Source: Haplosporangium gracile
Taxonomy: Eukaryota > Mortierellomycota > Mortierellomycetes > Mortierellales > Mortierellaceae
Length of the DNA stretch: 38,950 nucleotides
Assembly: GCA_015499985.1 (NCBI GenBank)
Contig: JAAAUF010000334.1
Location: forward strand, 1-38,950
Direction of reading: 5' to 3'
A model generated the notes under the pieces. That model was not told the DNA's origin. It did not search any database and saw only the letters and a list, made by a program, of their open reading frames with translations. Position numbers and translations under genes: made by a program. Shown here piece by piece: positions 1-10,577 of the stretch; positions within the stretch are counted from its first letter, which is position 1, and each line of letters begins with the position of its first letter.

Positions 1-363
1 TCATCCTCGCAGCGGAACCCCGGAGGCTCATCGCAGTAGGATGATGAGATGGGGAATGATACCAACACACTCGCGCTATCCACTTTATAGTGGTTTTGAG
101 TTCTAAGTAAGTTATCGCGGACTTGTTGGGTCATGACATGTATGGGAATGAGCACCTGGAAAGTCACGTGCAAATGTTTACACAAATTAACTAAGCCATA
201 TTGTACTTTTATAAGTAGACTCTGTTTATACCATTGGTTTTTTTTTTTTTTTCGGACGTCTGCCTGAGGTCCATTTCATTCGCTCTTTGTCGACACAGCA
301 ATTCGCTCGCTCATTCTTCACCAGCACACTTCACTTCAAACACACTACTTTATACTCTTCACC
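1..363. other. Upstream region of DBP8
   Basis: Non-coding stretch before DBP8. It contains an E-box hexamer CACGTG at 165-170 and a T15 tract at 238-252, which would lie in the promoter or 5' leader. An ATG on the minus strand at 29-31 reads off the window edge and could begin a divergent gene, but too little is visible to call it. Confidence 0.4.
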
Positions 364-2356
364 ATGGCAGCAACGAGACCCACAAAGCGTCAAAAGTCAG
401 AAAAGCTGCCTTCCCCTGTCCACGAGCCAGACTCAGAGTCCGACCAGGGATCCCAATCCGAAGAGCAGGAGGCGGATATCTTGGCCGACGAGGAGGAACA
501 GAACGAGGATGAGAACAAAGATGAGGAGGATGACGAGCAGGACAGTAGTGAAGGTGACGAAGATAGAGACGAGGAAGGAAACGAAGCGGAGGAAGAGGAA
601 GAAGAGGAGGAAGAGCCAGAGTTTAAGTCGACATTGAGCTTTGGACAGCTTGGACTGGCGTCTTGGTTGGTCAATGCTCTCAAGGCCATGTCGATCACTG
701 CCCCCTCCGAGATTCAGACCAAGTGTATCCCAGAGATTCTGGCTGGCAAGGATGTCATCGGAGGAGCTAAGACTGGTTCTGGTAAAACCGCTGCCTTTGC
801 TCTTCCTATTCTCCAAAAGCTGTCCGAGGATCCCTACGGAGTCTTTGCTGTCATCTTGACCCCTACCAGGTACTGACATGTTTCACCGGACACACATGCC
901 ATTCGTCATTTGCTTGACAAGCAGAAGAATCACATAGCTAACCATTACTTTCTTTCATGGCCTTATAGAGAGTTGGCTTTCCAGATTGCCGAACAGTTTA
1001 ACGTTCTTGGAAAGACAATCAACCTCAAGGATGTGGTCGTTGTCGGTGGATTGGACATGATGACCCAGGCGATTGCTCTCTCCAGGCGCCCTCACATTAT
1101 CATTGCCACACCTGGCCGACTTCGGGATCACATTAACTCTTCAGGAGATTCCATGAACTTGTCCAAGGTCAAGTACCTCGTGCTGGATGAGGCTGATAGA
1201 CTTTTGACAGAGACCTTTGCAGAGGATTTGGGTGGCATTCTGGAGGTGCTCCCTAAGAAGCGCCAGACTTTGCTTTTCACCGCCACAATGACCGACGCCG
1301 TCTTGGAGCTTGCAGGACCCACCGACAACTCCACCAAGCCGCCACCATTTGTCTACCAGTGCAAGACCAATGTCTCGACTGTCAAGACTTTGACCCAGTC
1401 CTACATCTTTATACCCTCCCACCTGCGAGAGACATACCTCGCTTATTTGCTTCGTTCGGAGGACTTTATCAAGAAATCGATTATTATCTTTACAGGACGA
1501 TGCAGGACTGCCGAGACACTTAGAGTCATGTTGAGAGAGTTGGGTATCGCATGTACAGCGTTGCACTCGGAGATGTCGCAGCAGGAGCGTCTCAATTCGC
1601 TTGCCAAGTTCCGTGGGGGAATTATCTCTGTCTTGATTGCCACAGATGTTGGATCTCGGTGAGTTTAACCACTCTTTGCCGCAGTCGATTGATGTTCTTG
1701 TTCTCAGTCTTAGGGCGCGTCGGTTCTTACATGATTGCCTACTTTCAATCTTTTAGTGGTCTCGATATTCCAAGTGTGCAGTGGGTTCTGAACTACGACA
1801 TCCCCCGCGACCCCACAGACTATATTCACAGAGTCGGTCGTACCGCTCGTGCTGGAAGAGGAGGTCAGGCTGTCTCAATGGTTTCTGAGCGTGATATTGA
1901 ACTGGTTCACGATATCGAGAGCAGGATAAGTAAGTTCAAATCCTGTCGAGTTGCATTGCCACTCTCAAATGATTACAAGTTGAGTATGGTCACTGACTTT
2001 CCTTTCTTTCCTTTTTTCTCGCATGTGCGACTTTCAGACAAGACAATGGGCGAATACCCCGTTTCGGAGAATAAGGCTTTGGAACTTTTAACCGAAGTCA
2101 CATCAGCCAAGCGTGCTGCTACCATGGTAAGTGAATTTGCTCCGCACTTGATGTTCAGCGCTCATAACCATCTCGTTGACGATAGTATTAACATATTCTT
2201 GTCGAATGATTCATTGCACAACAGGCACTCCAAGATGCACAGTACGGCGAGAAGAAGAGAATTCAGAAGCAGAAGCGACAGGCATTGGAGGAGGCCAGAT
2301 CAGGCGCCAATTTTTCAAAAACCAAGAGTGGCAAGCGGAAATCCAGTGCTCAATGA
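364..2356 (+). CDS. DBP8: ATP-dependent RNA helicase Dbp8 (DDX49 family), five exons
   Basis: DEAD-box RNA helicase of the Dbp8/DDX49 family, a nucleolar factor needed for 18S rRNA maturation and the 40S subunit (family knowledge). Exons 364-869, 969-1658, 1757-1929, 2038-2126 and 2225-2356 join in frame to 529 residues. Residues about 22-87 are an acidic Glu/Asp run. The Q motif follows (F93 to Q118), then Walker A AKTGSGKT (135-142), PTRELA (167-172), DEAD (242-245), the motif III variant TAT (273-275), IATD near the end of exon 2, and [13 protein letters not shown] in exon 3. The block LSEDPYG before PTRELA is typical of Dbp8 rather than other DEAD-box branches. The C-terminus is Lys/Arg-rich. 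Four introns of 98-108 bp all have GT-AG ends. Convergent with TOM22. Confidence 0.93.
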
Positions 2357-2818
2357 GTTTAACTTGCCATATAGAACAAATAAAAAACACAGTAAGCCTA
2401 ATAACCAACAACTGTGAAAAAAAGAGGTGTGTCTCACGATGAAGCGTTGTGTCCATGGTCTGTTATTTTAATGGTACAAAAGAAAACGGTGCAGAAAACG
2501 AACTGCAAAATGTCTAATGAGTGAGTGTAGTGGGTGGGAAAGTGAATACAAAGAATAGGCAGAGATGATAATGTATGTTGGAGATAATGTTGGTGTGGTG
2601 AATGATAGTCGAGTCCCTGATGTTTGAAATATGATAACGGTCCGCCCATTCCAGATCCCAAGGTTGCTCCTGCGTCGTATGTCGTTTAAGAAAAAAGATT
2701 AGCCGTGGCGTGTTTGGTGGTTTCCGTCCTTATTTCTTTTGCTGGCGAGTCTTTGCAGGTCACAACTGTTGTCTATCCGAAAAAAACGACGGCGTGTGTG
2801 TGTGTATGATACGTTCCT
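2357..2818. other. Convergent 3' region between DBP8 and TOM22
   Basis: 462 bp shared by the 3' ends of two convergent genes. Apart from the DBP8 poly(A) hexamer I see no ORF, RNA or repeat of note. No clear AATAAA is present for TOM22 on the minus strand. Confidence 0.5.
2379..2384 (+). terminator. Poly(A) signal of DBP8
   Basis: AATAAA hexamer 23 bases after the DBP8 stop codon. It is the nearest canonical signal downstream of the gene. Confidence 0.5.
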
Positions 2819-3336
2819 TTAGAAGCCGGGAGGAACAATGCCAGTGGCCTGCTTCTTCTGCTGTCCAGCAGGCTGGGAGAGCATCTATATGACATCGAAC
2901 GAACAATTGGAAAAGAGTTCATAACTTTTGCTTGCAATGTTTTCAATAAAACACAAAAAAGTGTTGTCGTCCTCTGTCAGAACCATACCTGGGTGGACTG
3001 CTGCTGCATCTTCTCGTACTCGATCAGACCCTGCTCGTGCTCGAGCTCAATCATGAGAGGCAAGACGAGGAGGAGGGCGGAGGTGGTGAGAACCCAGGCC
3101 GAGTTTCCGAGGAAGTTTGCGGAGGTCTTTCCCCATCCGTAGACGGTTGAGCACTTGTCGGCGATGGACTTGCGAGTCTTGGCGGGAATGACGTCCTGGA
3201 GGGCCCAGACACGATCGAGGATCGACTCGATGTTGTCGACATCGTCCTCGTCGTCGGAGGAGTAGACGGAGGAGTCGGTGTCGGTGTATTCCTCTTCCTC
3301 AACGTGATCGAGTGAGACTTCTTCGAGTTTGACCAT
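2819..3336 (-). CDS. TOM22: Mitochondrial import receptor subunit Tom22, two exons
   Basis: Central receptor of the TOM complex in the mitochondrial outer membrane. It receives preproteins from Tom20/Tom70 and organises the Tom40 pore (family knowledge). Exon 1 is 3336-2989 and exon 2 is 2884-2819, with a 104 bp intron (CAG|GTATGG ... TATAG), giving 137 residues. The architecture is diagnostic: an acidic cytosolic N-terminus (residues 4-36, Glu/Asp/Ser-rich), the conserved block ESILDRVWALQDVIP (37-51), a single membrane segment at about 78-97, and a short Gln-rich intermembrane-space tail ending in VPPGF. The intron was chosen because reading through it stops after three non-conserved residues. 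Divergent from the MBIP-like gene, sharing a 519 bp upstream region. Confidence 0.9.
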
Positions 3337-3855
3337 GGTAAATGTATGTGTGAGTTCGTAGGGTGTGAGTGTTAGAGGAAAGGGTGGACAGTGGGTCTTT
3401 CTTCTTATTCTTGTTCTTCCGTTATCCAGCCTGAGCAAATGAATGGCTTAGACAGTCCAGAATTGTTTTGGTCGTCATCGGTCTCTCCACTTGAAACTGT
3501 GAGACTGCTTCTTTTGTAGACATTGAGAATTCAAACTTCAAACGCGCTTTCTTCTCACTGGACCCTTTCACATCTTCCCATCGCCACATCTTTTTTTTGC
3601 TTTCTTTCTTTCATTGCGCGCGGATAGCAAACTGGACACTTCTCGTCACCCGCTCGGCAGCACCTACCCCTTCCTCTTTCTTTTATTCACTGCCTACAAA
3701 CCGTCGTCATCGTTCATCACATCAAACAAAAAGACGAACCAGAAACCCGCCACTTTTGTAACAGAAACCGCACACTCCCTCCAACGCCGGCAACACAGTG
3801 CTTCAGGACGCCGACCCCTTCTCCTTTTTACTTCTTTCACCCAACATTGGACTTA
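3337..3855. promoter_or_regulatory. Shared divergent promoter of TOM22 and the MBIP-like gene
   Basis: 519 bp between two divergent start codons. It must contain both promoters and 5' leaders. It is pyrimidine-rich on the plus strand from about 3590, which fits a 5' UTR of the plus-strand gene. No TATA box is obvious. Confidence 0.5.
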
Positions 3856-6800
3856 ATGCCAATGGGACCACCTGCCGACGCAGCACCAGACAGCATCATG
3901 ACCGACTCGACCACTCCAACAACTACCTCCAGTTCCTTACCTAATCCTGCCATCGCGCCTGTCGCCGGTGAAAGCATACAAGTCAATGGAACAAACCCAT
4001 CAACACCTTCCACCCTGTCTGTAACAGCTACAACCCACCTTGTTACCGAAGTCGACAAGGCGATCCTCTCCATCAGCAATACTAATACTCAGGACCTCAC
4101 ATTTTCTGATATCGCCCACGCTCCAATTTTGTCAGCGGCTGACCTTTTGCCCCAAGATCCTTCGTCTTTGATCGAGCCGAGCCATAGCGTTGCAATAACT
4201 CCATCAATACCATCAGTCGACCTGACACCTCTAACAACAACCGTGCCGACAGGATTTGGAGTATCTATTTTGCCAGGGTTGGATCTTTCCGTCAACGTGG
4301 CGAATGACGAGTTTATTGTCATGGATAACGGACTTATCACAGGTGCGCGGACAAGCTACAGTGAAAGACCACAGGCATGGAGCAGATTTAGAACTGAAAG
4401 CGCTGTCAATCAAGCATTGGGTTCTTAACGGCATTTTTTTTCTTGGAAATTTCTCGTACTAGGGACTACGGAAACAGTAGATTCAGGACTCTTGAATGCT
4501 CAAGTACCAGCAGTGACAAAACCGGATGTATTGGTTGCCCAGGCTAGAGATTCACAATCAAGCAGTGTCTTGCCAGGTGAGAGATATACGACGTGAAAAT
4601 TACAAAAATAAGTTTCATTAATTAATGTTCATCGTAAGTATCTAACAGCAACCTATCTGCATGAGAAAATAGGCGCAGAGATATCGCACTTGACGGCAAC
4701 TTTGGTACCCTGGCAGGATATTTTGGTCAACATGCTTTCGGAGGTTAGTCCCAGGAACACAGGAAAACAGCTGTCTTAGCTTATGGACACACCATCTTCA
4801 TTTTATGAACCTGACCGATGCGTTATTTTGAATGTTCATTAACAACAGTTAGGATTCGTGGAATCAAGTCGCATGATGGCTGCAGAGGAGCTGGTACTTT
4901 CGAAAACTCAGCAGGAAAATGCCCCCAAGATCATTGAAAAGAAAAAAAAAGAAGCACTGCAGTGATCCCTGTATTGTACTTCTTCACTCTTTGTTTACAA
5001 ACCTATCTGAACCCAAATTTGCTTATTTTGTGCTATGACCTTCTAGGAGTCGACATCTGGATCAGCGAGCATGGCGAGCGATAGTTCGTCAGGATCCAGC
5101 AAACGACAAAGCAGTAGCAGCGGCGATCTTATTTCAGGAACTGCAGATGGCCATGATACCATTAAGAGGAGACGAGTCGATGATGCGCGCGGAATGGTTC
5201 TCGAGAATGCTACACGGGACGAGATTGAGGAACGGATGATTCAGTTCATGGCCAACAAGAGAGAACAAATCAACGAGAGTAATCGACAAGAGTTCATCAA
5301 AGGTCGCGTTCCCGATATCGATTTATCAGGAACAAACACCGACGCTCAGGATGCTGATGCCGAAGATGACGGATGTGCAAGAGTCGATGCCCGAAAACTT
5401 AACAGAACCATTCAAATGAAGCTGGAGACGGTCAAGAACGAGGCGCTCACAAAGACGAATCCCAAGATTCATGCCCAACATAGTGATTTGTCAATGACAA
5501 GCAATGGACTGGACGAGCGTTTGCGGAATATTCAAGTTCATTTGAACCTTCGCTTTGGTAATTTAAATGAAGCGTCGACGTTTGAGAAGTGGATGATTAT
5601 TTGAAAAAGTGCTAATATTCGTTTACGATTGTTTTATCATAGCGGCTGTTCCTGTCTGCACCATTGCTGAGCGAATTCGTATCATTGAGGACGTCATTAT
5701 TCAACTGGAGCGAGATTACCCACTTTGGTCGGCGCTGCACTTTAACCAGCCGAACCGCGCGGTAAGTTGGGCTAATACACACAATTGTCATATGGATTGC
5801 AGTTCATTGTGGATAGGACTTACCGACCTTGTCTCATTTTACTTGTTTATAACGACATAGTTCCCTCCGCCGCCCTCCGTAACGACAGTGAGCAGGAACG
5901 GAAGGAATCAGATCGTCATGTCAGGAGAACATCTTCATACTACCCTAATCGACAGTGGTGATCCAGTTGCGAATCCTGCGGCGCTCACTCAGTTTCCTGG
6001 CGTGGGCATGTCCCACTCTCCCTCTGGAAGCCCTACAGCACAAATCCAGCGACAGGGGGGTCAGGCTACAAGTCTTCGGACGGGAGTTGCTATCAACACC
6101 ACTGTGAACAACAGTCAAGGAGCAGGACCAGTAGTGCAGGCCAGACCAGGCGTGACTAACCCAGGAGGTGCGGGCGGTTCAGCAACTGTGATCAAATTGA
6201 AGCGTCACGGAGGAGCGGGTTCATCATCATTGGCCAGAGCCGTTCAACAACAACTGGCCCAGCGGAAAGCGAACGCAGCAGCCGGTGGAACGACAGACGA
6301 CCTCAGACAATCATACGGCACTACCCCCTCGTTCAAGGTTACGCCAACACCTCATCGGGGTTCTCCCTCTGATAGTGGATCAGTTTTGGCAAAGACTGGA
6401 GGTCACCCTTCGAACTCAAGTCCAGGAAGTTCACTTTCACCTAACATTGCTTTCGCCGACCCACTCAAGCCCGGTGTGACAGGAAGAGGGCCTATCAAGT
6501 CGAGGAGGAAATCGATCGCAAAGGGACTGGACCCAGCGTCGGCGATGGCCTCGATGAATGTTGCGCACGCTGGTAACATCTTGGGCACCAATCCTGGAGC
6601 GGGACGAATCATGGGCGCACCTATGTCTCTGGGCAGCCAACCCTCAGTCATGTCGGAGGCGTCGCTTGGCTCGCTTGCTGTGACGAAAGCAAAAGCCGCG
6701 TCAGCGAAAAAGCCACGCAAGAAGAAGGGCGACGAGGGTGCCGATGAGTCTGGGGTCGCTAAGCTAGCAAGCCGACCAGGAGCAGGAAGAGGCAAGGGAG

Positions 6801-7153
6801 GCTTTGGACTTGGCAAGGGTAAGGGAGGCGGTCGTCCAGCGATGGGGCTTGGTCTCGGCAAGGGAAAGGGAGGAGCCTATCGCCAGGAATTGCTCCGTCA
6901 GGCGGAAGTGGAGGAATTTGACGATTACAGCGATGAGGATGTCGATGACGATGGAGATTTCCAGTCTAATTCTGCGAGCACGATATTAGGAACCATGGCC
7001 AAGGCACCAGCAGGCACTGGAAACGGATCATTGACGGCTGGTAACACGACGACGTTTGAGAACGACAACTCTGCGCTGGCGCATCTCGTTAGCAGTGCTC
7101 TTAAGGAAGCGAATGCTGTAGCATTAGCACAGCAGAAGAAACAGCAAGAGCAG

Positions 7154-7204
<51 letters not shown>

Positions 7205-7444
7205 ACACCCCCACCGCCAACGATAGCCAAGGCAAAGAAGGCGCCCAAGAAGCCATCGACTCCGGCCAAACCACCACCAGTGCGCAAGTTTGGCGGGAAG
7301 AGTTTTGGTATGGTAGGCGGCGAGAGTTCTGGCAGCAGTAACGAGAGCAGCGACGGCGAGGGCAGTGGTAGTAGTGGGTCTCAGAGCGGCTCTTCGTCGT
7401 CCAGCGGCAGTATCAGTGGATCTGACCCAGGGGATTCTGACTGA
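3856..7444 (+). CDS. MBIP-like protein with a long polyQ C-terminal extension, seven exons
   Basis: About 1000 residues. Exons: 3856-4342, 4463-4576, 4673-4743, 4849-4961, 5047-5557, 5643-5761, 5861-7444. The first ATG after the TTG at 3847 was taken as start. The N-terminus is Ser/Thr/Pro-rich and disordered. The conserved core lies in exons 5-6: EIEERMIQFMANKREQINES, then CARVDARKLNR, then GLDERLRNIQVHLNLRF, AERIRIIEDVIIQLERDYPL and HFNQPNRAFPPPP. This resembles human MBIP, a MAP3K12-binding protein and ATAC histone-acetyltransferase subunit, in order and spacing; the comparison is from memory. The last exon is mostly disordered: basic Gly/Lys repeats, a short acidic patch, polyQ, and a Ser/Gly-rich end. 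All junctions keep phase except exon 4 to exon 5, which is one base off beside an A9 run. Function is inferred to be in chromatin; the extension is unexplained. Confidence 0.75.
7151..7204 (+). repeat. CAG/CAA polyglutamine tract (18 codons)
   Basis: Eighteen uninterrupted Gln codons mixing CAG and CAA, inside the last exon of the MBIP-like gene. It is preceded by further Gln/Lys codons and followed by a Thr-Pro run. The CAA interruptions would limit slippage. Confidence 0.95.
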
Positions 7445-7935
7445 GTCATTTCGTAGTATCTCTTTCTCTTCTCCCTTTCTTTCCTGACTTCTTCCATTAT
7501 TCTCCTCTTTTACCCTTACTATCATTCTCATTTTTTCTCATCCATTGCATTCATTGCAGTCCTATCATTGAAAAGATTAACACACCTACCACACACAGAC
7601 ACAAAAGCAGCGACGTTTGAGTCAGTAATCTCTTTTTCATTATTTGTGTTCAGTAAGAGCACATTTGAAAAATCAATGCGTCCTGATTTTTTTTTTTGAT
7701 TCAGGGACGTGTTTTCGTTCGTTTGTTGTTTGTTTGTCCACCACAAGAACAGCACAGGAACAGTAGCTCAATTTTTATTTTTTATTTTTTATTTTTTAGT
7801 TCCTTTCCCCCACGTTTTTTTTTTATTTTCTTTTGAGCCTGCTGATCATTCTCTCTTTTTGCCATCACTCCCAAACCCCAAACCCCAAACCCTATCTTTC
7901 TTTACTCATCAACAAAAACACAAAAAAAAAGAACA
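7445..7935. other. Intergenic: 3' UTR of MBIP-like gene and promoter of Bqt4-like gene
   Basis: 491 bp, rich in T runs (T10 near 7688, (TTTTTA)n near 7771-7797), with no coding signal. The part nearest the downstream gene carries a C-rich telomere-like repeat, listed separately. Confidence 0.5.
7870..7894 (+). promoter_or_regulatory. Telobox-like CCCCAAA repeats upstream of Bqt4-like gene
   Basis: Three tandem CCCAAA-type heptamers run into the octamer AAACCCTA (7887-7894), 42 bp before the start codon. AAACCCTA is the telobox known from plant promoters and is close to fungal Tbf1/TTAGGG-binding sites. A regulatory role is inferred from sequence and position only. Confidence 0.4.
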
Positions 7936-9633
7936 ATGGCCCGATCAGGATCTCCCGCCAAATCAAAGTCGACCGCTGTCATCGTCGACGAGTCTAAGGA
8001 GAGCGTCGACGCCGTCTCGACAACCACAACAACCACAACAACTACCACCGTTACAGTCGTCGACGAAGAGACTGTCGTTGCTGCTTCTTCTTTTGAAGAT
8101 AATAAGAAGGAGGAGGAGGAGGAGGAGGAGGAGGGCAAGCGCGAGCTCCCCATTTTCAACAACCCCCTCTTGGCCGACGAAAAGTCGAGCGCCGTGGCCC
8201 TGAAGCCTAAGACTGGACGCGTCAAGGTCCAGGGCGGCAAGCCGGCGACGATTGCAGTGCTCAAGATGAGTGCGCCCAAGGTCAATGGCGAGGTTGTGGT
8301 GATGCGTCGGATGGATTCCAACTTGCTCAATGCCACCTTGATGTTCCAGGCTGCCTTCCCTGCCGCGACCGAGCAATGGATCACCAAAGAGAACTCTTAC
8401 CTCGCCAAGACCTATGAGCCTCATGGCGCTGTTATTGAGGATTCTGAGAGTGGTTCTCTTGCTGGCGTTTGGTACGTTGATTGTTATTTTTTTTTTTTTT
8501 TATCAATTGGTTTACAGGAAGCTCGAGGGAAGGGATAAAGGCATATTTCACTTTTTCCCCCTTGTTTTAAGGACTGAACGCGTTTCTATGTGGGTGTAAC
8601 TGAAAGTCATCGACGACAATGACAAGGACAATGACAATGACAACGACAACGGCAACGACAACGGCAACGACAACGGCAACGACGACAACAACGACAACGA
8701 CAACGATAACGATAACGATAACACCCAATCATACAGGAGAAAAAAAAGAAACGTTTTCAACAAAACAACAGAGCAACTGTGTTGTTATTTGGGGTAGTCT
8801 ACTGTGGAACAAAAACTCCGTTACTTACTTTTCTTTATTCGTTATGACGCATGTTGTTCAATTTCTGTTTTGTGCACTGTTTTTTTAGGGTTACAGTCTC
8901 GCAAGGTAAAAAGCTCGAAAACGGCAATAAGGAGATAGGACGAGAAAAAGAACGGAACGAAAAAGAGGGCAGCTATTGTAACTGCTCGATGACAATTTCA
9001 GTTCCTCTGAAGCATTTAAGAGATGGCATAGCAACCTTGAAATGGGATCATTTCCTCTTGTGTTTTTTGCGTGCATGTGTCTAATCACTTTCCTATTGTT
9101 GTATGACGATAGCCAAGGAGCTCGCCAAGGAGTACAGCATTGAGCAGTTCATGTTGCCCTTGTTGAACGCCCCTGCCCGCAAGAACACCATCAAGGCAGC
9201 CGCCTCTTCATCGTCATCGCCATCAACCGAGGTTGTTGCCAAAGAGGAGCAGCAGACCGCTGAGGAGACTGTTACCGCCGCCGCTGTTGTTGTTGTCGAG
9301 AAGTTTACCATCTCCAGCAGCGAGGAGACTGTCGTTGTTGAGGAGACGACTGAGGTTGTCACCGAAGAGAAGATCGTCGAGACCTTGGAGGTCAAGGAGG
9401 TCGAGGAGGTCGAGGTGACCAAGGAGAACGTTGAAGTTGAAGAAAAGGAGGAGAAGAACGACCAGGAGCAGGGGCAGGAGCAAGAGTGGTCTACTGGATC
9501 GAAGCGTGGAAGAGATGAGGATGACGAGCAGGCAGCAAAGGACAGGAAGCGCTTCAGAGGATTCGTCACTGTCGCTGTGGGTCTTGCTGCCGTTGCAGTG
9601 ACCATCCCCCAGGTCCTTCCTTACTTTTCATAA
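7936..9633 (+). CDS. Bqt4-like inner nuclear membrane protein with APSES/KilA-N-type domain
   Basis: Exons 7936-8471, 8889-8905 (17 nt) and 9113-9633 join in frame to 357 residues. After a disordered N-terminus with poly-Thr and poly-Glu comes LPIFNNPLL, then an APSES/KilA-N-like domain at about 80-205, with VVMRRMDSNLLNATLMFQA and SGSLAGVWVTVSQAKELAKE (the GxW..L..A.ELA pattern of APSES factors). The middle is acidic (about 240-320). The C-terminus is a single hydrophobic segment (about 335-354) after a basic RKRFR, as in a tail-anchored nuclear membrane protein. This layout matches fission yeast Bqt4, which tethers telomeres to the inner nuclear membrane by binding Rap1. The microexon is supported because only it joins the phase-2 donor to the phase-1 acceptor and restores the WVTVSQA motif. 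Classic APSES transcription factors lack the membrane anchor. Confidence 0.8.
8612..8723 (+). repeat. GACAAY/GGCAAC hexamer repeat inside intron 1
   Basis: About 110 bp of degenerate six-base units (GACAAT, GACAAC, GGCAAC, GATAAC), including three copies of a 12-mer GGCAACGACAAC around 8650-8685. It lies in the first intron of the Bqt4-like gene. Because the unit length is a multiple of three it is open in several frames, but the flanking splice signals place it in the intron. Confidence 0.85.
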
Positions 9634-10008
9634 GTGTCGCCACATGGGATCGTCCCATCATGTTTTTTCACACATTTTGCAATGTTGAATGACATAGGGA
9701 CGTCATTGGAAGCGTGTACAATGCCAGACGGAATTCTTATTCCTAATTATTATTCTTCCTTATTTTCTTCATTCATTTCATACTTTCTCGTATTTTTGCT
9801 ATTTTCATTCGAAAGGAGAATGTCATTCTACTGTGTTCTCCACACATAATACCTTCTTCGTTCCTTTTTTCTTCTTCATCTCATAGTGTTCTATTATTCA
9901 TATTTCTTCTTCCTCTTCATCTTTGTGTCTGTACTCCTACTTATTGTTGCTTTGTTCTTGCCTTTTCATAACTATATATTTCGATTTCATGTTCTTTGGT
10001 GCGAATCC

Positions 10009-10014
10009 AATAAA
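10009..10014 (+). terminator. Poly(A) signal candidate of Bqt4-like gene
   Basis: AATAAA in the context CCAATAAAAATAAT, 375 bases after the stop codon. The distance implies a long, T-rich 3' UTR. Confidence 0.4.
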
Positions 10015-10458
10015 AATAATATGAACAGTTAAGCATTAGAGCGATGATTGGCCGGGGTCACTATTGGTGATTGGTGGCGCATTTCGACACGACTGATCTC
10101 CATATCACACACCCGCCCTAGATATTTCTACGGGAAATATGTCATTATCAATTCCACATTTTCCCTATCTCCCATGCTGCCTGCGTATTTGCAAGCTCAT
10201 GTGCCTGTTATTTGTTTTTGTATTACCATGCGCATTAGCATTTAGTTTTCACTTACGCGTGTAATTTGTTTGCAGCAGGACCAAGCAAATATTGTTTATC
10301 TGCTTATCGATTCTCTTTTCTTTTGAATGCATTGACTCCTATCTGTATGCCTCAGATGACTGTACTCCCTGCGTGTTTTTTTACATCTGTATGATAAACG
10401 CGTTCTTGGGAATAAACATTGGGGTCATCAACATCATTATCAACACAAACACAAACCT

Positions 10459-10577
10459 TAGCCCTGTAGAGCGGGCTACAGCGAAAAGGCGAGTGTTGTA
10501 AACCCCTGAACAGGGCAAGACTATGAAAGTCTGATAAGAAAAACATTACGACCTTTTCTTTAAAGACCTAGGCCTTT
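10459..10577. other. Cluster of short inverted repeats, possible structured RNA
   Basis: Several perfect stems lie in 120 bp. CTGTAG/CTACAG (10464-10469 with 10476-10481) competes with TAGCCC/GGGCTA (10459-10464 with 10473-10478). GCCCTG/CAGGGC (10461-10466 with 10511-10516) encloses them. AGACT/AGTCT (10518-10522 with 10528-10532) and a near-palindrome around 10562-10577 follow. No known RNA family signature was recognised. Confidence 0.25.

Noticed and set aside
1..31. Minus-strand ATG at 29-31 as the start of a divergent gene
   Set aside because: Only ten codons are visible before the window edge; cannot be judged.
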